From: Gerris lacustris
Lineage: Eukaryota > Arthropoda > Insecta > Hemiptera > Gerridae
Length of the DNA: 64,000 nt
Direction: 5' to 3'
Assembly: GCA_951217055.1 (NCBI GenBank)
Contig: OX578278.1
Span: 39,281,115 to 39,345,114, forward strand
Positions within the stretch are counted from its first letter, which is position 1. Every line of letters starts with the position of its first letter. Shown here piece after piece: positions 1-11,252 of this stretch. A program made the translations under genes and the position numbers. The notes under the pieces were generated by a model. The model was not told the origin of the DNA, made no database searches, and saw only the letters and a program-made list of their open reading frames with translations.

Positions 1-353
1 GATGTATACGTGACAGATTTTTTTTTTTTTATTTTTGAACGATTACTTTTTGTTTGTAATTATTTTAATTTTTATTTCACCTTAATTATATTAATTTAAC
101 TAAAAATTTTAATAATTAAGGAATGTGTTACAATAATAATATACATATATACACATACATAGACATTCATACATAAAAAGACATAAACTTATATACATTC
201 ACTCATCAACATGCACATTAACACAATAATAACAATTAATAAACAAATAAATAAATAAATAAAACAACACAAAATAAATAATTAACTTATTAAATCTTGA
301 TAACAACATTAAATTAAATTAAAGTAAGAACAAAACAACAACCATGAAACACA
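1..353. other. AT-rich tract beyond a LINE 3' end
   Basis: Very AT-rich with short AATA and ACAT runs around 120-310. No coding potential seen. It lies directly beyond the stop codon of the minus-strand LINE remnant, so part of it may be that element's 3' untranslated tail; the boundary cannot be placed. Confidence 0.4.
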
Positions 354-880
354 TTACAATAACAAGGTTTGGCGATGTTTGTATGCGTTCGATGAATACT
401 GCTCTAGTGCGTGCCAGTTAGCTCCATTTAAGAAACTTAGAGCCTCCTGTGCAGAAAGTTGGTGTTTAAAAAAATACTTAAACCTGATCTCAGCATGAGC
501 AGTGCACTCAGCAAGAAAATGAAATAGGTCTTCTTTAACTTTGATGCCACACGCCGGACAATAACCTGACTCTTCCTCACTCCAGAACTCGTAATTCAGC
601 TTTAGCATGTCTGAGCGGAGTTTTATAATCTTCTTGATTCCTTGAAAAGGTTGACTATCGAAATAATTCTCAGCAGGAGGAAAAGACAGATGACGGTAGA
701 CAGAGTGCCTAGTGCTACTTTCTACTGATATTCGAAACTGTTTTTCTTCACTTAGTTGCATCTCTTTCAACAACAGAGATGAGAGTTTATTCCACTGAGT
801 TTCAACAGTATCATTTTTATCGGGGATTAAATTATGTGAATCAAGGAGATCATTCCACTTGTTGTACCAACCGATTTTAT
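354..880 (-). pseudogene. LINE (non-LTR retrotransposon) ORF2 C-terminal remnant
   Basis: The reading frame here encodes about 170 residues resembling the tail of non-LTR retrotransposon polymerases: a region rich in basic and aromatic residues, then a Cys/His cluster (CPACG, then EDLFHFLAEC) of the C-x2-C...H-x4-C type found at the C-terminus of many LINE ORF2 proteins. The stop is at 354. Upstream (higher coordinates) the open frame runs on through a TA microsatellite and a hairpin repeat. That part has no LINE character and is probably fortuitous, so I end the real remnant at about 880. Endonuclease, RT palm and start codon are all missing. The decayed element at 61.56-62.42 kb may be of the same type. 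Confidence 0.6.
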
Positions 881-916
881 ATATATATAATATATATATA
901 TATATATAACATAAAT

Positions 917-1104
917 GGAACATAAATTTTCCATCCCTATATCTTTCGAACCACCCAGCTTTCGACCTTCTAGGACCGTTTAGGAGAGGTCCAATGCCCT
1001 TTTCAAATCCAGGCGTCTGCCACGCGTCGAAGGTCGAATGATGATGCGTAGAAGGTCGAAAGCTGGGTGGTTCGAAAAATATAGGGATGGAAAATTTATG
1101 TTCC
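917..1104. repeat. Inverted repeat (56-bp arms, 76-bp spacer)
   Basis: Arm 917-972 is the reverse complement of 1049-1104 with about one mismatch. The arms contain CAGCTTTCGACC and its complement. A TA microsatellite (about 879-909) lies just outside the left arm. It could be a small foldback element or a hairpin-mediated duplication. No target duplication was recognised. Confidence 0.85.
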
Positions 1105-1217
1105 TCGGTTTCAGTCAAGTGGTCCGTTAAACCACGTTTTTTTGTGTACAGACCAATTTTCGAACGCCTGCTCGATAGTCCGCGTGCAGTGCTCTTTCCA
1201 TTTAAGTTAGAATATCA

Positions 1218-1266
1218 CCCCCCCCCCCCCCCCCCCCCGCGGCCGAATTCCTGATCGAAATCGAAT
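1218..1266. repeat. C21 homopolymer with GCGGCC-GAATTC
   Basis: A run of 21 C residues (1218-1238) is followed at once by GCGGCCGAATTC, and a second GAATTC lies at about 1262. The stretch sharply breaks the local AT-rich composition. It may be a natural poly-C repeat of the sort seen elsewhere in the window, or a cloning-linker or assembly artefact. The flanks 1105-1217 and 1267-1504 hold nothing recognisable. Confidence 0.7.
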
Positions 1267-1504
1267 TCTTGGGTGGTTTTAAGCATTCCAGAATACCGGA
1301 AATGTGTCAACGATAAAAAAAATGGTTATTTTGTGACAGTCTGCGCTTTATTACGCATCTTAAAATCCATGCGTCTGCCGCGCGCCGACCTGTATTTTAT
1401 GTTTTTTAAAAAAATAAAGTCAACTAGTTATTAATTAAATAACTATTTTCAATTATTACCATAAAGATGATTGTCTACAGAAACAAAATATTAAAAACAC
1501 AATA

Positions 1505-1676
1505 GATTTAATTTTTATTTGAAATAAAATTATAATTATTATTAACTACGGGAAACAGACAGAGAGAAATACACTCCAGCGCCGGGATTTGAACCACGGG
1601 CCTCTATATTTCCAGTAGTTAATAATAATTATAATTTGATTTAAATTGAAAGTTTATCTTTCCGTAGTATGAATAC
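1505..1676. mobile_element. Short copy of the tRNA-like palindromic element
   Basis: The inverted ends (TTATAATTATTATTAACTAC near 1529 and its complement near 1617-1640) match the outer ends of the large palindrome at 17461-18114. Between them lies only the 3' half of the tRNA-like sequence, on the minus strand, including the T-arm-like GGTTCAAATCCCGG. It reads as an internally deleted copy. The flanking CCGTAGTATGAATACT near 1662 also has an inverted counterpart near 17430. Confidence 0.65.
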
Positions 1677-2134
1677 TACCAAAATCGTAAAATATGAATA
1701 GAATTAATGTAAAAAGTCATCACCATGTTATTTTATTATAGTATGTTGGTAAGTAGAGTATTTTTATTTAGTACATGGTAGAATTACAGTCCTAGTACTA
1801 GATGGGTATAGGACGAACATATATCCCGACCCATTGTAGCTAGAGATTTGACCAAAAATAGGAAACACGTGGCGAACTGATCGCAACATTTTTTTATTTT
1901 TTGTAATTTTTCAATGGGGTATCATAGTAAAAGTTCTGAAACGTAGATGACATATAAAATATCGCGTTTAAAAAATGGCAGCCATTTCGCCCCCGAAATT
2001 ACCAAAACAAAACCCGAAAAAAGTCCTTTTCCATGAGGAAATAAACATACTTCTATGTGCCAAAGATATTTCCAGGAGTTAATATAAACATGTCATTTTT
2101 AGGTGGCCGTAACTATGGTGACCCAAAATGTATG

Positions 2135-2165
<31 letters not shown>

Positions 2166-2780
2166 GTGTGTGTATATATGTATATATATGTATGTATATA
2201 TATGAGTCACTCTAGATATCTCACCCTAGGATGCACTTAAAGATCCAAACAAATTTTAAATGTCAATAATATCAAAAGAAAGGATGAGTTCGTTGGCCAG
2301 AATTTTTGGAGTCCATTTAGGGGTAAAATTTTGACCATTTAGGGTCAAAAATAGCATAAAAACATGGTTTTTTTCCATTTTTTTATACATATCTTAGAAA
2401 CAAAATAATAATAGTGTAGGAGATATGAATTTTTATGACCGAAGAAACCCTTTTAGTAGCTGCAGTAATTTTTTTCTTTGAGTTCTTCATATTTTGTTTC
2501 TATAGACAAACTCTTTCATAATAATTTGTTTTAGTTTTATTCCTGGCATTGCTTTGGTTTGCTCAGTGGTTTGTATAAATCCCAATTTTACATTGTTATT
2601 TATGATTTTTTTTTTTTTTTTTATGTAATTGCTTGTGCAACGCTAACCCGATCTGAGGTCAAGGTCTAGGCCGATTTCCTCTTGCATATTTCTTTTCTTT
2701 ATAACTGATTTATTTTACATTGCAATAAATCAAATTAATTATTATTATTATAGTATAACATCACTTTCGAAGTGAAAGTA
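1677..2780. other. Intergenic, ATGT/TA microsatellite
   Basis: No gene recognised. An imperfect (TATG)n/(TA)n microsatellite occupies about 2128-2203, and a T-run sits at 2608-2622. The remainder is AT-rich sequence without coding signal. Confidence 0.5.
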
Positions 2781-4375
2781 TATCAAGACCAAAATATCAA
2801 CTTTTTGTAGTTTGTCAACAACTAAAGTTACAGATTCTCGTTGACTGGCTGCACAGTGCATCTCCATAACAAACTCTTGATATAATAGAATTGTTCCAAC
2901 CAAGCTGGGACAGTGTTTGGTACAGTCGTCAAAGCTGATCCAACTTATACAAGGAGAGTTTTTCTACCGTACAGTTCAAAGACCCTCAGCCAAAATCATG
3001 TAGCGGTTGGTACGACATGCACAGTTCGGTCAATTGTCACACATGTCAACAGGAAGGTTACCTATCTGTTGAGTTTTCTTGAATGTTTTTAATTCGTTCC
3101 GAAAGAATCACACATCCGTTCCAACCTGACAATTATTTTATAAAAGTACTTAGTACGTGCACATATAACCTGTCCTAAACTATTCCTGTACTCTGGACGT
3201 TCCTTGGGACGATGTAAGGCCGGAATAAATCGGGTGGTAGGAATAAACCTATATAAAAATTTGGTAATGGGTTCCAAATTTACAGAATTGGCCCCTTGCT
3301 CTTTAATAATAATATTTAAGAGTAACCAAATGCTTGTGATATTTTCTGCATAAACTAGTTTTAAGATAAGACTCGTGGTGACATAATCTTTTTGGATAAA
3401 TATATAACAATAACCTTTTGAAAAGAACAATATCTAGTTTCAAGTAGCCGTGACCCTAAAAATAATTATTTGGCAATCTCTTCTGCTCTAAAAGAATTCG
3501 GATATTGCAGTGCTTCCATGTTCATAGAGAAATAAAGAGAGAATTTATGTGAGGATTTGAACAAAGGGAATAAAGCGAGAAGGTTGAGGTCGGAGTTGAG
3601 TGTGGAATAAGTGCATTTCTGAGGTTTATTTGTAAAGTAGTGGAATTCCCAGGTTTATCTCTCCGCGCTCTGGAGGGTTCCTATATCTCGAGCAGGGCAA
3701 ACACTCGCCCCTTCACGGATCCCAATCAATATCGACGAGTGGGAGAATCAACTTTTTTTCACTCTGAAAAACAGAGGTCTGAAGTAAGTGAGGAAAAAAG
3801 ACCCCGTGCCTCACTGCCTCAGGGACTTGGGGAACAATAAACCTGTGTGTGGGTCTGTGAGATGCCTCACTGTCTTAAAACTTGTGGCCTCCCTTATCAA
3901 CACTATCTCACTCTCTCGTTCAATTTTCTTAGCTTGTGAAAAAAGAAAATAAATGAGTTTAAAATTAAGTTCTATTTTTCCCATATGACATCATTTTTTA
4001 TTATAAACCAACTAATATGTTAATAAATAAATAAATATGATGTGCTTTATATCTCCATATTATTGCATTACATACGGATTAACATTTTTTTTTTTTTTAC
4101 TACCCCTAATTTACATTGTAACGTTTCCTTTATGCAAATGCATTGCCACAGTAGTTGCTTATTTTGTCAAAACAAATATTAGAAAATGCAACAGATATGA
4201 TAAAGTTTAATAATATCAAGTTTGATAAGTTTATAAATATGGCCTTTTAATCTATTTATACTTCAACTACTTGTAGCACGGGTGTACTTTGCTACTGTAT
4301 ACCTTTGTTTTATTATAGTTTCAGGAGTCAGGAGTTAGGACTGTCGTGCTTATGCTCTCTTTCCCAAATCACTTA
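2781..4375. other. Intergenic, nothing recognised
   Basis: Short open frames on both strands (for example around 3089-3430 and 3640-3840) have no recognisable domain or composition. A more GC-rich patch at 3640-3840 could be a decayed exon or mobile fragment, but I cannot identify it. Confidence 0.4.
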
Positions 4376-4544
4376 CATTCTTACTTACTTTTTGAGTTCA
4401 GGGAAGAAAAGATTTACTTTAGTCCCTCTGAACTAATCTAAAATTATAACTTTTTCTCCCTATTGGAGATAAAGTTAATTAAATACCTTCAAAATGATTG
4501 TTGAAGCGAGCGTAAGCGAGCTTCTTACATTCAACAAACTATGC

Positions 4545-4583
<39 letters not shown>

Positions 4584-4870
4584 GTGTAACGTTTACGTGT
4601 CCGACGATAACTTGAGTAAAAATTACCGATTTAGTTGAAATTTGATATACATCTTCCTTTTACTAATACTCAGGCTAAGTTCGTTGGACAGCGTGATCCG
4701 TCCAAGCGTTCGCCCGCAACGCTCGCGTAAACGAGAGGTTCAAAAATTAAATTGGAATTTCAGGACGGGAAAAAATTCTATCATCATCTATTCGATAAGA
4801 CGAACATTTTTTTCAAAAATCAATATAAATAATCATTTTTAGCTTTTAAATTATTCCAAAAACCCAACTG
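4376..4870. repeat. Dispersed repeat with (GTCT)n microsatellite
   Basis: About 100 bp at 4376-4480 recur near 35680-35790 (shared TTTTTGAGTTCAGGGAAGAA). The following part, with a GTCT microsatellite at about 4548-4584 and the words CGTTCGCCCGCAACGCTCGC, recurs inverted near 10585-10760. It is a repeat of unknown class. Confidence 0.6.
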
Positions 4871-4879
4871 AGGACTACA

Positions 4880-5326
4880 CAACAAAAACAAATAAATGTG
4901 TCAATTAAAGTTTGTCAAATCTGGTTGGAAAAAAAAAATATCCATGATTAGAATGAAGCTGAGATAGGGGCGGGCAGGGGAAAACCGCCTGACTTCATTA
5001 TTGTTTTTTAATTTAAGTTTTTACTTTGGGAAAACCTTCTGGCAAAGAGAAGGAAAAATAACAAGAAAAAACTCAACCGGAGAGGTTTTAATCCCAAAGT
5101 TCAATCTGAAGAAACTAATCTTGCACTGAGTAAGTTTCCGCAACTCTTCAACTAACTAAGGTTGCCTATTAAAAATGGGCAAATACAACCTAACTATCTA
5201 CCTTTTATAGGGGGAAAAAAACCTGGATTTAATTAGGCACAACTCTACAAACCTTTCAACTCTATTTAGTCTTTTACTCTGTAGAGGATTAGAAAAAAGT
5301 AAACTCAAGTAGGAACATTTTGTTTA
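4880..5326. other. Intergenic, nothing recognised
   Basis: AT-rich sequence up to the BEL/Pao insertion site. No coding signal. Confidence 0.4.
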
Positions 5327-5331
5327 CTATC
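5327..5331. repeat. Target site duplication, left (CTATC)
   Basis: CTATC directly precedes the 5' LTR and is repeated exactly at 8346-8350 directly after the 3' LTR. This is the expected mark of an integrase-mediated LTR-element insertion. Confidence 0.9.
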
Positions 5332-5449
5332 TGTAAAGGACGACTAGTTATTTTTTATTTGTTTTGATGTCTGTTTGTTTTGACTTGTGTCAATTGTCAT
5401 GTTTTTTAAATATATTATTGTAATTGTTCTCTAAGACGACTTTCTTACA
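5332..5449 (+). repeat. 5' LTR (118 bp)
   Basis: Begins TGTAAAGG and ends CTTTCTTACA. It matches the 3' LTR except for a short cluster of differences around ATGTCTG versus TTTTCGG. At 118 bp it is unusually short for BEL/Pao LTRs, which are usually several hundred bases. Confidence 0.92.
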
Positions 5450-5453
5450 ACAG

Positions 5454-5468
5454 TGGTGCCGAAACCCG
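5454..5468 (+). promoter_or_regulatory. Primer-binding site
   Basis: TGGTGCCGAAACCCG lies just inside the 5' LTR. This is a typical BEL/Pao tRNA primer-binding sequence and fixes the 5' LTR boundary and the element's orientation. Confidence 0.85.
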
Positions 5469-5487
5469 ATTGATCCAGAGCCAGACA

Positions 5488-8175
5488 ATGTCAAAATCTG
5501 TGAGACGAAGTGAGAGGAAAAATTTTGGTGTCCCGCCCGAACGTTATTCACCTGAAATTACATCAAAAGGTAAAGCTGGAGCTGTTTTAGACGACCAAAA
5601 GCAACAAGACAGTAAGTCCATCTCTTGCATTATTAATAAAACTAGGGACGGGGTCTCAAATAAGACATTGAAATCAAAAAATTCGTCTACTAAACTTAGA
5701 CTTGAAATTGAATTAAAAAAAATCGAGGAGATTGCTCAGCTAGAAAGAGCAGCTGAACTAAAAGAATTAGAACGGCAGAAAAAAATAATTGAAGCAAAGG
5801 CAGCTCTAGAGATTGCTTCCTTAGCAGGTTCTAGTCGCGCTAGTGAATGTTCCCAACGCTTAAGTGATGTATCAGAGGATACCTTGGATAAGGTGAATAG
5901 ATGGTTATACGCAGACCCGACAGACAACGACGCACGCGTAGATACCACTCGTATATCCTGTCCGAAGATCAAAGATACTAATTCGCTGGACACTGAAAGG
6001 GACAAGCGAGACACAATAGGGAAAAACGAAGCATGTGAGATGACTAAAGCAGTTACATTAGCGATGGAGTCCTTAACTAAGACATTAAAAAAAGCAATCG
6101 GACCGAAGCTAGATACCATTCGTTTCGGAGGTAAATCAGATGAGTGGCCTACTTTTATAACTGCATTCAATAGGATTAGAAATAACTATGATAATAGCGA
6201 AAACCTGAACAGGCTACTGTCGTGCCTAACTGGGGATGCGTTAGAAGCTGTTCGTCCGCTTTTCGTGTCTTCAGAGAACGTTGATGCGATTATTAAAACT
6301 TTAGAAATGTTATACGGAAGACCTGAGTTTATTATTGAATCTATGATAAATAAGATACAACTCATGCCAATAGTGAAAGAGGACGATCCAAATACTTTAA
6401 TAAAATTTTCGATTACTGTACAAAATTTTACAACTACGGCGACTTCGTTAAACATGACAGCTTATCTTACTAACCCGATGCTTACAACTCAACTGGCCAA
6501 CAAACTACCACACGGCTACAAGTACAGTTGGGCAAAATACGTCAAAGACAATAGTTTGACTGTACCGACTTTGACTGACTTCGCTTGTTGGCTAGAACGG
6601 GAAGCTTCGATAATGAGCTTGTACCATAGACCTCTTCCAAGCACAAGTGAAACCTTCAATACTGTACTGACCAATTCTAAAAAGGCCAGTGAAATAAACA
6701 GGACCGTTAAAACGACCTGTAGATTTTGTTCAGGCGACCATGCTCATAATAAATGTCAGGAATTCAGAGATAGCGATGTAGAAAAAAGATGGCAAATGGT
6801 TACGCAGAGAAAGTTGTGTTTTTCTTGTCTACAGTACCACCAAATGATAGCCTGCAAAAACAAAAAGGTTTGTGGGATTAATAATTGCCAAAGATACCAC
6901 CACCGTCTTCTCCATAAGGATGAAACAAACAAACAGATAGTTCGATCAAGTAAATCTCATGAGAACCAAACGCGACAGACTACCCTTCACGAACCAGTTA
7001 ACACCATAAGTGAAAAAGTGACGCCTAAAGTACTGCTGAAAGTCTGCCCGGTCATCCTATATGGGGATAACAAAGAGATAAGAACCTATGCACTTCTTGA
7101 TGATGGTTCAACAACATCACTACTAGACGCCCAAATGGCTAAAGAATTAGGACTGAAGGGCGAAGAGGAACCACTCACCACCTGCTGGGCCAATTCAACT
7201 AGGCATTTGGAAGAGCAATCGAGAAAGGTCAGCCTGCGTATTAAAGGGTTATACGAAGACAAAGTGTACACTCTTGATGATGTGCACACCATGAGAAGAC
7301 TTGACCTGCCTTTGCAAGAAGTCGACGCTGTAAAGTTAAAGAGGCGGTGGGAGCATTTGAAAGTATTGGAACAGCCCCTTCCTGTTGCCGACATAAAGCC
7401 TAAAATACTGGTTGGACAAAATTACAGCGAGCTTCTCCTACCAAGAAAAATCATTGAAGGACCATCGAATGCACCAACCTTATCGTGGACAAAGCTTGGA
7501 TGGACACTTCATGGAAAGACAAAGGAGTTCACAGAAAGAGTTGATCCGGATTTCACAATGACGTGCCTAGTTAAGGACAATACCTTGCACGATCTTGTGA
7601 ACGCCTCCTTTACAATCGATGACTTTGGGTCCGCAACCAAGGAACAAGCAGGGACGCCAACTGACGTAGCAATGACTATCTTAAGAGAGACGACAAAGAA
7701 AGTAGATCCTCGGTACGAAGCGGGTTTACTTTGGAAGTCCAACGAGATTGAATACTCGGAGAGCTACGGACAAGCTGTTAAAAGGCATAAAGGTATTAAA
7801 GCCAGAATTAGAAGAGACCACCAGTTCAAGGACGGCTATAACCATAAAATCAATGAATATTTTGAAAATAAATATTTCAGGAAACTTGATGAAAAAGAAG
7901 TAAGAATTGTCTCAGGACGGACTTACTACCTTCCTCATTTTGGGGTCACAAATCCGAACAAGCCGGGGAAGCTTAGACTTGTTTTCGATGCCGCATTGAA
8001 ATCAAACGGGGTATCATATAATGATGGATTGCTAAGTGGCCCCGACCTTCCAAATTCACTTCCTAAAATTCTACTTAATTTTCTACGAGGGGACTATTAT
8101 GCGGTGGTCGGTGACATTCAGAAAATGTTCCACCAGGTGCACATAAGGCCAGAAGATCAGAACTTTCATAGCTGA
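5488..8175 (+). pseudogene. BEL/Pao gag-pol, truncated inside reverse transcriptase
   Basis: From the first ATG (5488; an upstream in-frame TTG at 5470 is not a likely start) the frame is 895 residues. In order: a charged, coiled-coil-prone N-terminus; a gag region of the DUF1759 type at about 185-380; two Cys/His knuckles at about 410-470 (CRFCSGDHAHNKC, then CFSCLQYH...C); a Pao-type aspartic protease near 535 with the DDGS active-site variant (ALLDDGSTTSLLD); and the first RT strands from about 813, including the first catalytic aspartate (VVGDIQKMF). It ends with a stop after QNFHS, before the YxDD box. RT palm, RNase H and integrase are absent, so no active polymerase can be made. The capsid and protease part is uninterrupted, so this copy could still supply or join particles if expressed. 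Confidence 0.93.
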
Positions 8176-8213
8176 CGAAACTAGCCGATGATTGTCAAAA
8201 GTAGTCCTTCTGT

Positions 8214-8226
8214 CGGAGGAGAAAGA
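8214..8226 (+). promoter_or_regulatory. Polypurine tract
   Basis: Purine run ending GGAGGAGAAAGA directly abuts the TG of the 3' LTR, the standard plus-strand priming site of LTR elements. Confidence 0.85.
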
Positions 8227-8345
8227 TGTAAAGGACGACTAGTTATTTTTTATTTGTTTTGTTTTTCGGTTTGTTTTGACTTGTGTCAATTGTCATGTTT
8301 TTTAAATATATTATTGTAATTGTTCTCTAAGACGACTTTCTTACA
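8227..8345 (+). repeat. 3' LTR (119 bp)
   Basis: Near-identical partner of 5332-5449, followed by the CTATC duplication at 8346-8350. The few LTR differences imply a fairly recent insertion. Confidence 0.92.
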
Positions 8346-8350
8346 CTATC

Positions 8351-8889
8351 TAAATGAAAAAGGTAAAGAAAATTATACATTTGTAAGTTTGCACCATAGA
8401 AATGTTGTTGGTGTTAACTTTTTGATAAAAATGTATAGTAAAAGAATTGCTCCCGGCTGGGAAATTGAAACCCGAAACTCTCGTCAATGAGTTATCGTTC
8501 TTTCTTAGAAATTAAATTATTTAAGGAAAATGTAACTTTAAACTGTGTGCCAGGTTGGTGTCTTTGCAGCCTATCCAATAATAATAAAAAAAATACGTGT
8601 GGTGTCGCGGGACAGTGGTAGGAACGAAGTTCCTTACATTTTTCATTAAATATAAATATAAAACCACACTGATAAGTACGTATACGTTGCTAACTACTTA
8701 TACTTGGCGGAGTTAAGAAACAAAATTAAAAGTAACTTACTGTTTGCACCTAGCTGAGTTAAGGCAAAATTAAAAGAAAAAAAGCATTATTTGTATCATT
8801 AAAGCAAGCGTCTTACAATAAATATGTATTGAATGTTGAGAAAAAAGTTATTCATGATGAGTTTATAGTTAAAGAGTATGTTTGTAGTA
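8351..8889. other. Intergenic, nothing recognised
   Basis: AT-rich sequence between the BEL element and the 3' tail of the next LINE. No coding signal. Confidence 0.4.
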
Positions 8890-8890
8890 T

Positions 8891-10200
8891 ATAATAATAA
8901 TAATAATAACCATTTATTCAATGCAATTATTGGTACAATCTATAAACTTAATAATTTAACATAAATTGAACTTTTTGCATTTTTTCAGCCTTAGCTGTGG
9001 TGACCTTGTTGGTCTAAGGGTTCGGCTCTTTTTAAAATTGTAACTAAAATTTAACAATAACAAAAACAATAATAATTAGGCGCTAATAGCCTATTCTTGG
9101 CTGATGCGCCTTATATAAAAAAAAAAATAATAAAAAAATAATAACAAATATAAATAAAGCAGTGATACATTTAAACAAAGAGTAACAAATATAATAGATA
9201 ACAGTAACAGAGACAAGGTATAGGAGTTCCTAACATTTTATAATTTATTCAGGCATGTATACATCTTTGTATACTTTTCCCATCCTTTTCCACTCCATCC
9301 GGTCCATAGCTACTCTTCGCCAAGTGGCACCGCCACAGCTTTTTCTAGCTTCCTCTTCCCATTTTACTACTGGTCTTCCTCTTTTTCTTTTTGCTTCAAG
9401 AGGAGTCCATTCAATAATTTTTCTGGCCCACCGTCCATCAGTCGATCTGACAATGTGTCCAGTCCATCTCCATTTTCTTCCTATGGCTTCCTTAGCGACA
9501 TCATTCATGCCGGTTTGCTTCCTAATCCAGGTGTTTCTCTTCCTTTCGTTTCTTCTAATCCCTAGCATGCTTCTCTCCATTCTTCTTTCACAAATCCTCA
9601 AGCTATCAATATTTTTCTTGGTTAAACACCACGTTTCGCGCCCATACAGCAAAACCGGGTTCACAACGCTTTTCCACAGTTTTACTTTTAAGGAGATGTC
9701 GACATTAGATCTGAACAGTTTCCTATAGCAGTTATACGCTCTCCAGCTCAAACCAATCCTTCTTTTTAGTTCTTTGTTCATCCAATCTTTTTTGGCTATT
9801 GTCTGACCTAAATAAATAAATTCATCTACTTCTTCAATATTTTGGCCGTCAACTGTCAATTCTTTTTCTTCTGGCATATTTATGTGCATAATTTTAGATT
9901 TGTTTCTATTTATTTTAAGACCTAATTTCTTAGTTTTGCTTATAAGATCTTGCAACATTTTTTGTAGCTCGTGTGTGCTCTTTCCAATCAATACAATGTC
10001 ATCAGCAAATTTCAGTCTATTTAGTTTCTCGCCATATATATTGAAGCCATAATTATCCCATTCCAAATCTATGAAGGCTTCTTCCAGAGTCGCACCAAAT
10101 ATCTTAGCGGATGGAACATCACCTTGTCTGGCGCCTCTCATCGGTTTGACTGTTGCTTTCTTAGCACCAACTTTTAAGTGTATTTCAGCCTTGCTATTTA
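8891..10200 (-). mobile_element. 5'-truncated RTE-like LINE
   Basis: A minus-strand LINE fragment. The 3' end is marked by a short (TTA)n microsatellite tail at 8891-8909, typical of RTE-type elements. The 3' region (8910-9244) is non-coding and the coding part is 9245 to about 10195. The 5' end is lost: the frame opens inside the RT domain, and nothing LINE-like is seen beyond about 10200. Confidence 0.8.
9245..10195 (-). pseudogene. RTE-like reverse transcriptase, C-terminal half
   Basis: About 315 residues remain in frame, 298 of them after the first Met at 10141; the frame extends a further 15 or more sense codons upstream, so that Met is internal and not a start. It opens just before the RT block containing RQGD and carries the catalytic FADDIVLIG box about 50 residues on. 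It then has the YLGQ block and the RTE-type tail (RKWRWTGHIVR, KRKRGRP, W...A.DR..WK) common in insect endonuclease-RT proteins. The endonuclease and fingers are absent through 5' truncation, usual in LINE insertions. The frame itself has no stop or frameshift, suggesting a fairly young insertion. Confidence 0.88.
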
Positions 10201-10204
10201 TTTA

Positions 10205-10555
10205 ATTGAAAATCCTGATAATTTTGCTGTTAGTATATAGCCTGAGGGAAAAGAACTGTTTTCTACCTACCCGGCCTACTAATTTAAAATATTAAAAAAT
10301 ATATCTCTTCCCAACTCAAAAACGTCTGCTTGTATCAGGTTGAAATTGTACGTGCCTGTTTCAATTGTACTTTAGACAATGTGTAAGAAGTTTTATTTAA
10401 ACCATTACGTTAGAACGTAAGATATCGGTAAAAGCATTGTTTTCTTTATTTTAAACGTTTAGGTCCGCTTTAATAAATTTAGCGATCTTTATCACTTCAT
10501 AGCAGTGTCGGTGTTTGTTTTACTAAAAAAATTGTTTGTCTCATTGAATTGATGA
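10205..10555. other. Intergenic, nothing recognised
   Basis: AT-rich; no coding signal or repeat boundary seen. Confidence 0.35.
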
Positions 10556-10559
10556 AGTT

Positions 10560-10800
10560 AGAATTTTTTCCCGACCTAAAGCTCCAATTTTACATTTGAA
10601 GGTTTACGCTTACGCGAGCGTTGCGCGTGAACGCTTGGGCGGATAACGTTGACCAACACACTCAGCTTGGGCATTGGTAACATGAACATGTGTACCAAAT
10701 TTCAACTCACTCCGTCATCTTTTACTCAAATTATCGTCATCGGTAGATTTCGTGACGCTTGGTTTTGTGACGGTAATTTTGGTTGTTTTTTTTTTTGGAT
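10560..10800. repeat. Inverted copy of the 4.5-kb dispersed repeat
   Basis: Contains GCGAGCGTTGCGCGTGAACG and CAAATTTCAACTC-type words that match, in reverse complement, the part of the 4376-4870 repeat near 4640-4740. Divergence is substantial. Confidence 0.5.
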
Positions 10801-11094
10801 TCACTCCCGGGCTCCCGAACGTGCCATAAGCCATAAGAAACTTCGTTCCAATTATAATATTTAAACCATTTATAAATAATTATAATACTAAAACAGTTAT
10901 GTAATAATAAAATGTCAAAACCGAAGTAAAGTATCAGATCTCATTAACCACGGATCACTGCTTACATCTGTGATTCGATTACCGGCGACGGTGTATTTTT
11001 TTTACCTTCCTTAACTCCCTCCATTGTATGTTATTTCCTTAGAACGACATAATAATATGAATCCCTTGAGCATATTAGTCTCTTTTTGTATCCT

Positions 11095-11216
11095 CTAACA
11101 ATAATATTGTTGTTTTGATTTCCCAGGCACTTGGTTTGCCATTAATTCGTGACTTAATGCAGAAATAAAAGATGTTGTTAAGCATGTGTTTTTAGTAAAT
11201 ACAAAGGGTCCAAAGG

Positions 11217-11252
<36 letters not shown>

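Larger units (their letters stand above)
5332..8345 (+). mobile_element. BEL/Pao LTR retrotransposon, internally deleted
   Basis: The element is bounded by two near-identical LTRs (5332-5449, 8227-8345) with TG...CA ends and a 5-bp target duplication CTATC. The primer-binding site begins at 5454, four bases inside the LTR, and a polypurine tract (GGAGGAGAAAGA) ends just before the 3' LTR. The single gag-pol frame is of BEL/Pao type but stops early in the reverse transcriptase. Only about 50 bp separate the stop from the 3' LTR, so the rest of RT, RNase H and integrase are missing. The intact borders show that it was either deleted after insertion or mobilised in trans as a defective copy. At about 3.0 kb it is roughly half the usual BEL length. 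Confidence 0.93.

Noticed and set aside
3089..3430. 113-residue minus-strand open frame
   Set aside because: No domain, no similarity pattern I recognise, and isolated in AT-rich DNA; chance length for this composition is plausible.
5736..6455. Minus-strand open frames inside the BEL element
   Set aside because: Antisense shadows of the gag region, without recognisable features.
9255..9728. 157-residue plus-strand open frame
   Set aside because: Antisense shadow of the RTE-like reverse transcriptase on the minus strand.
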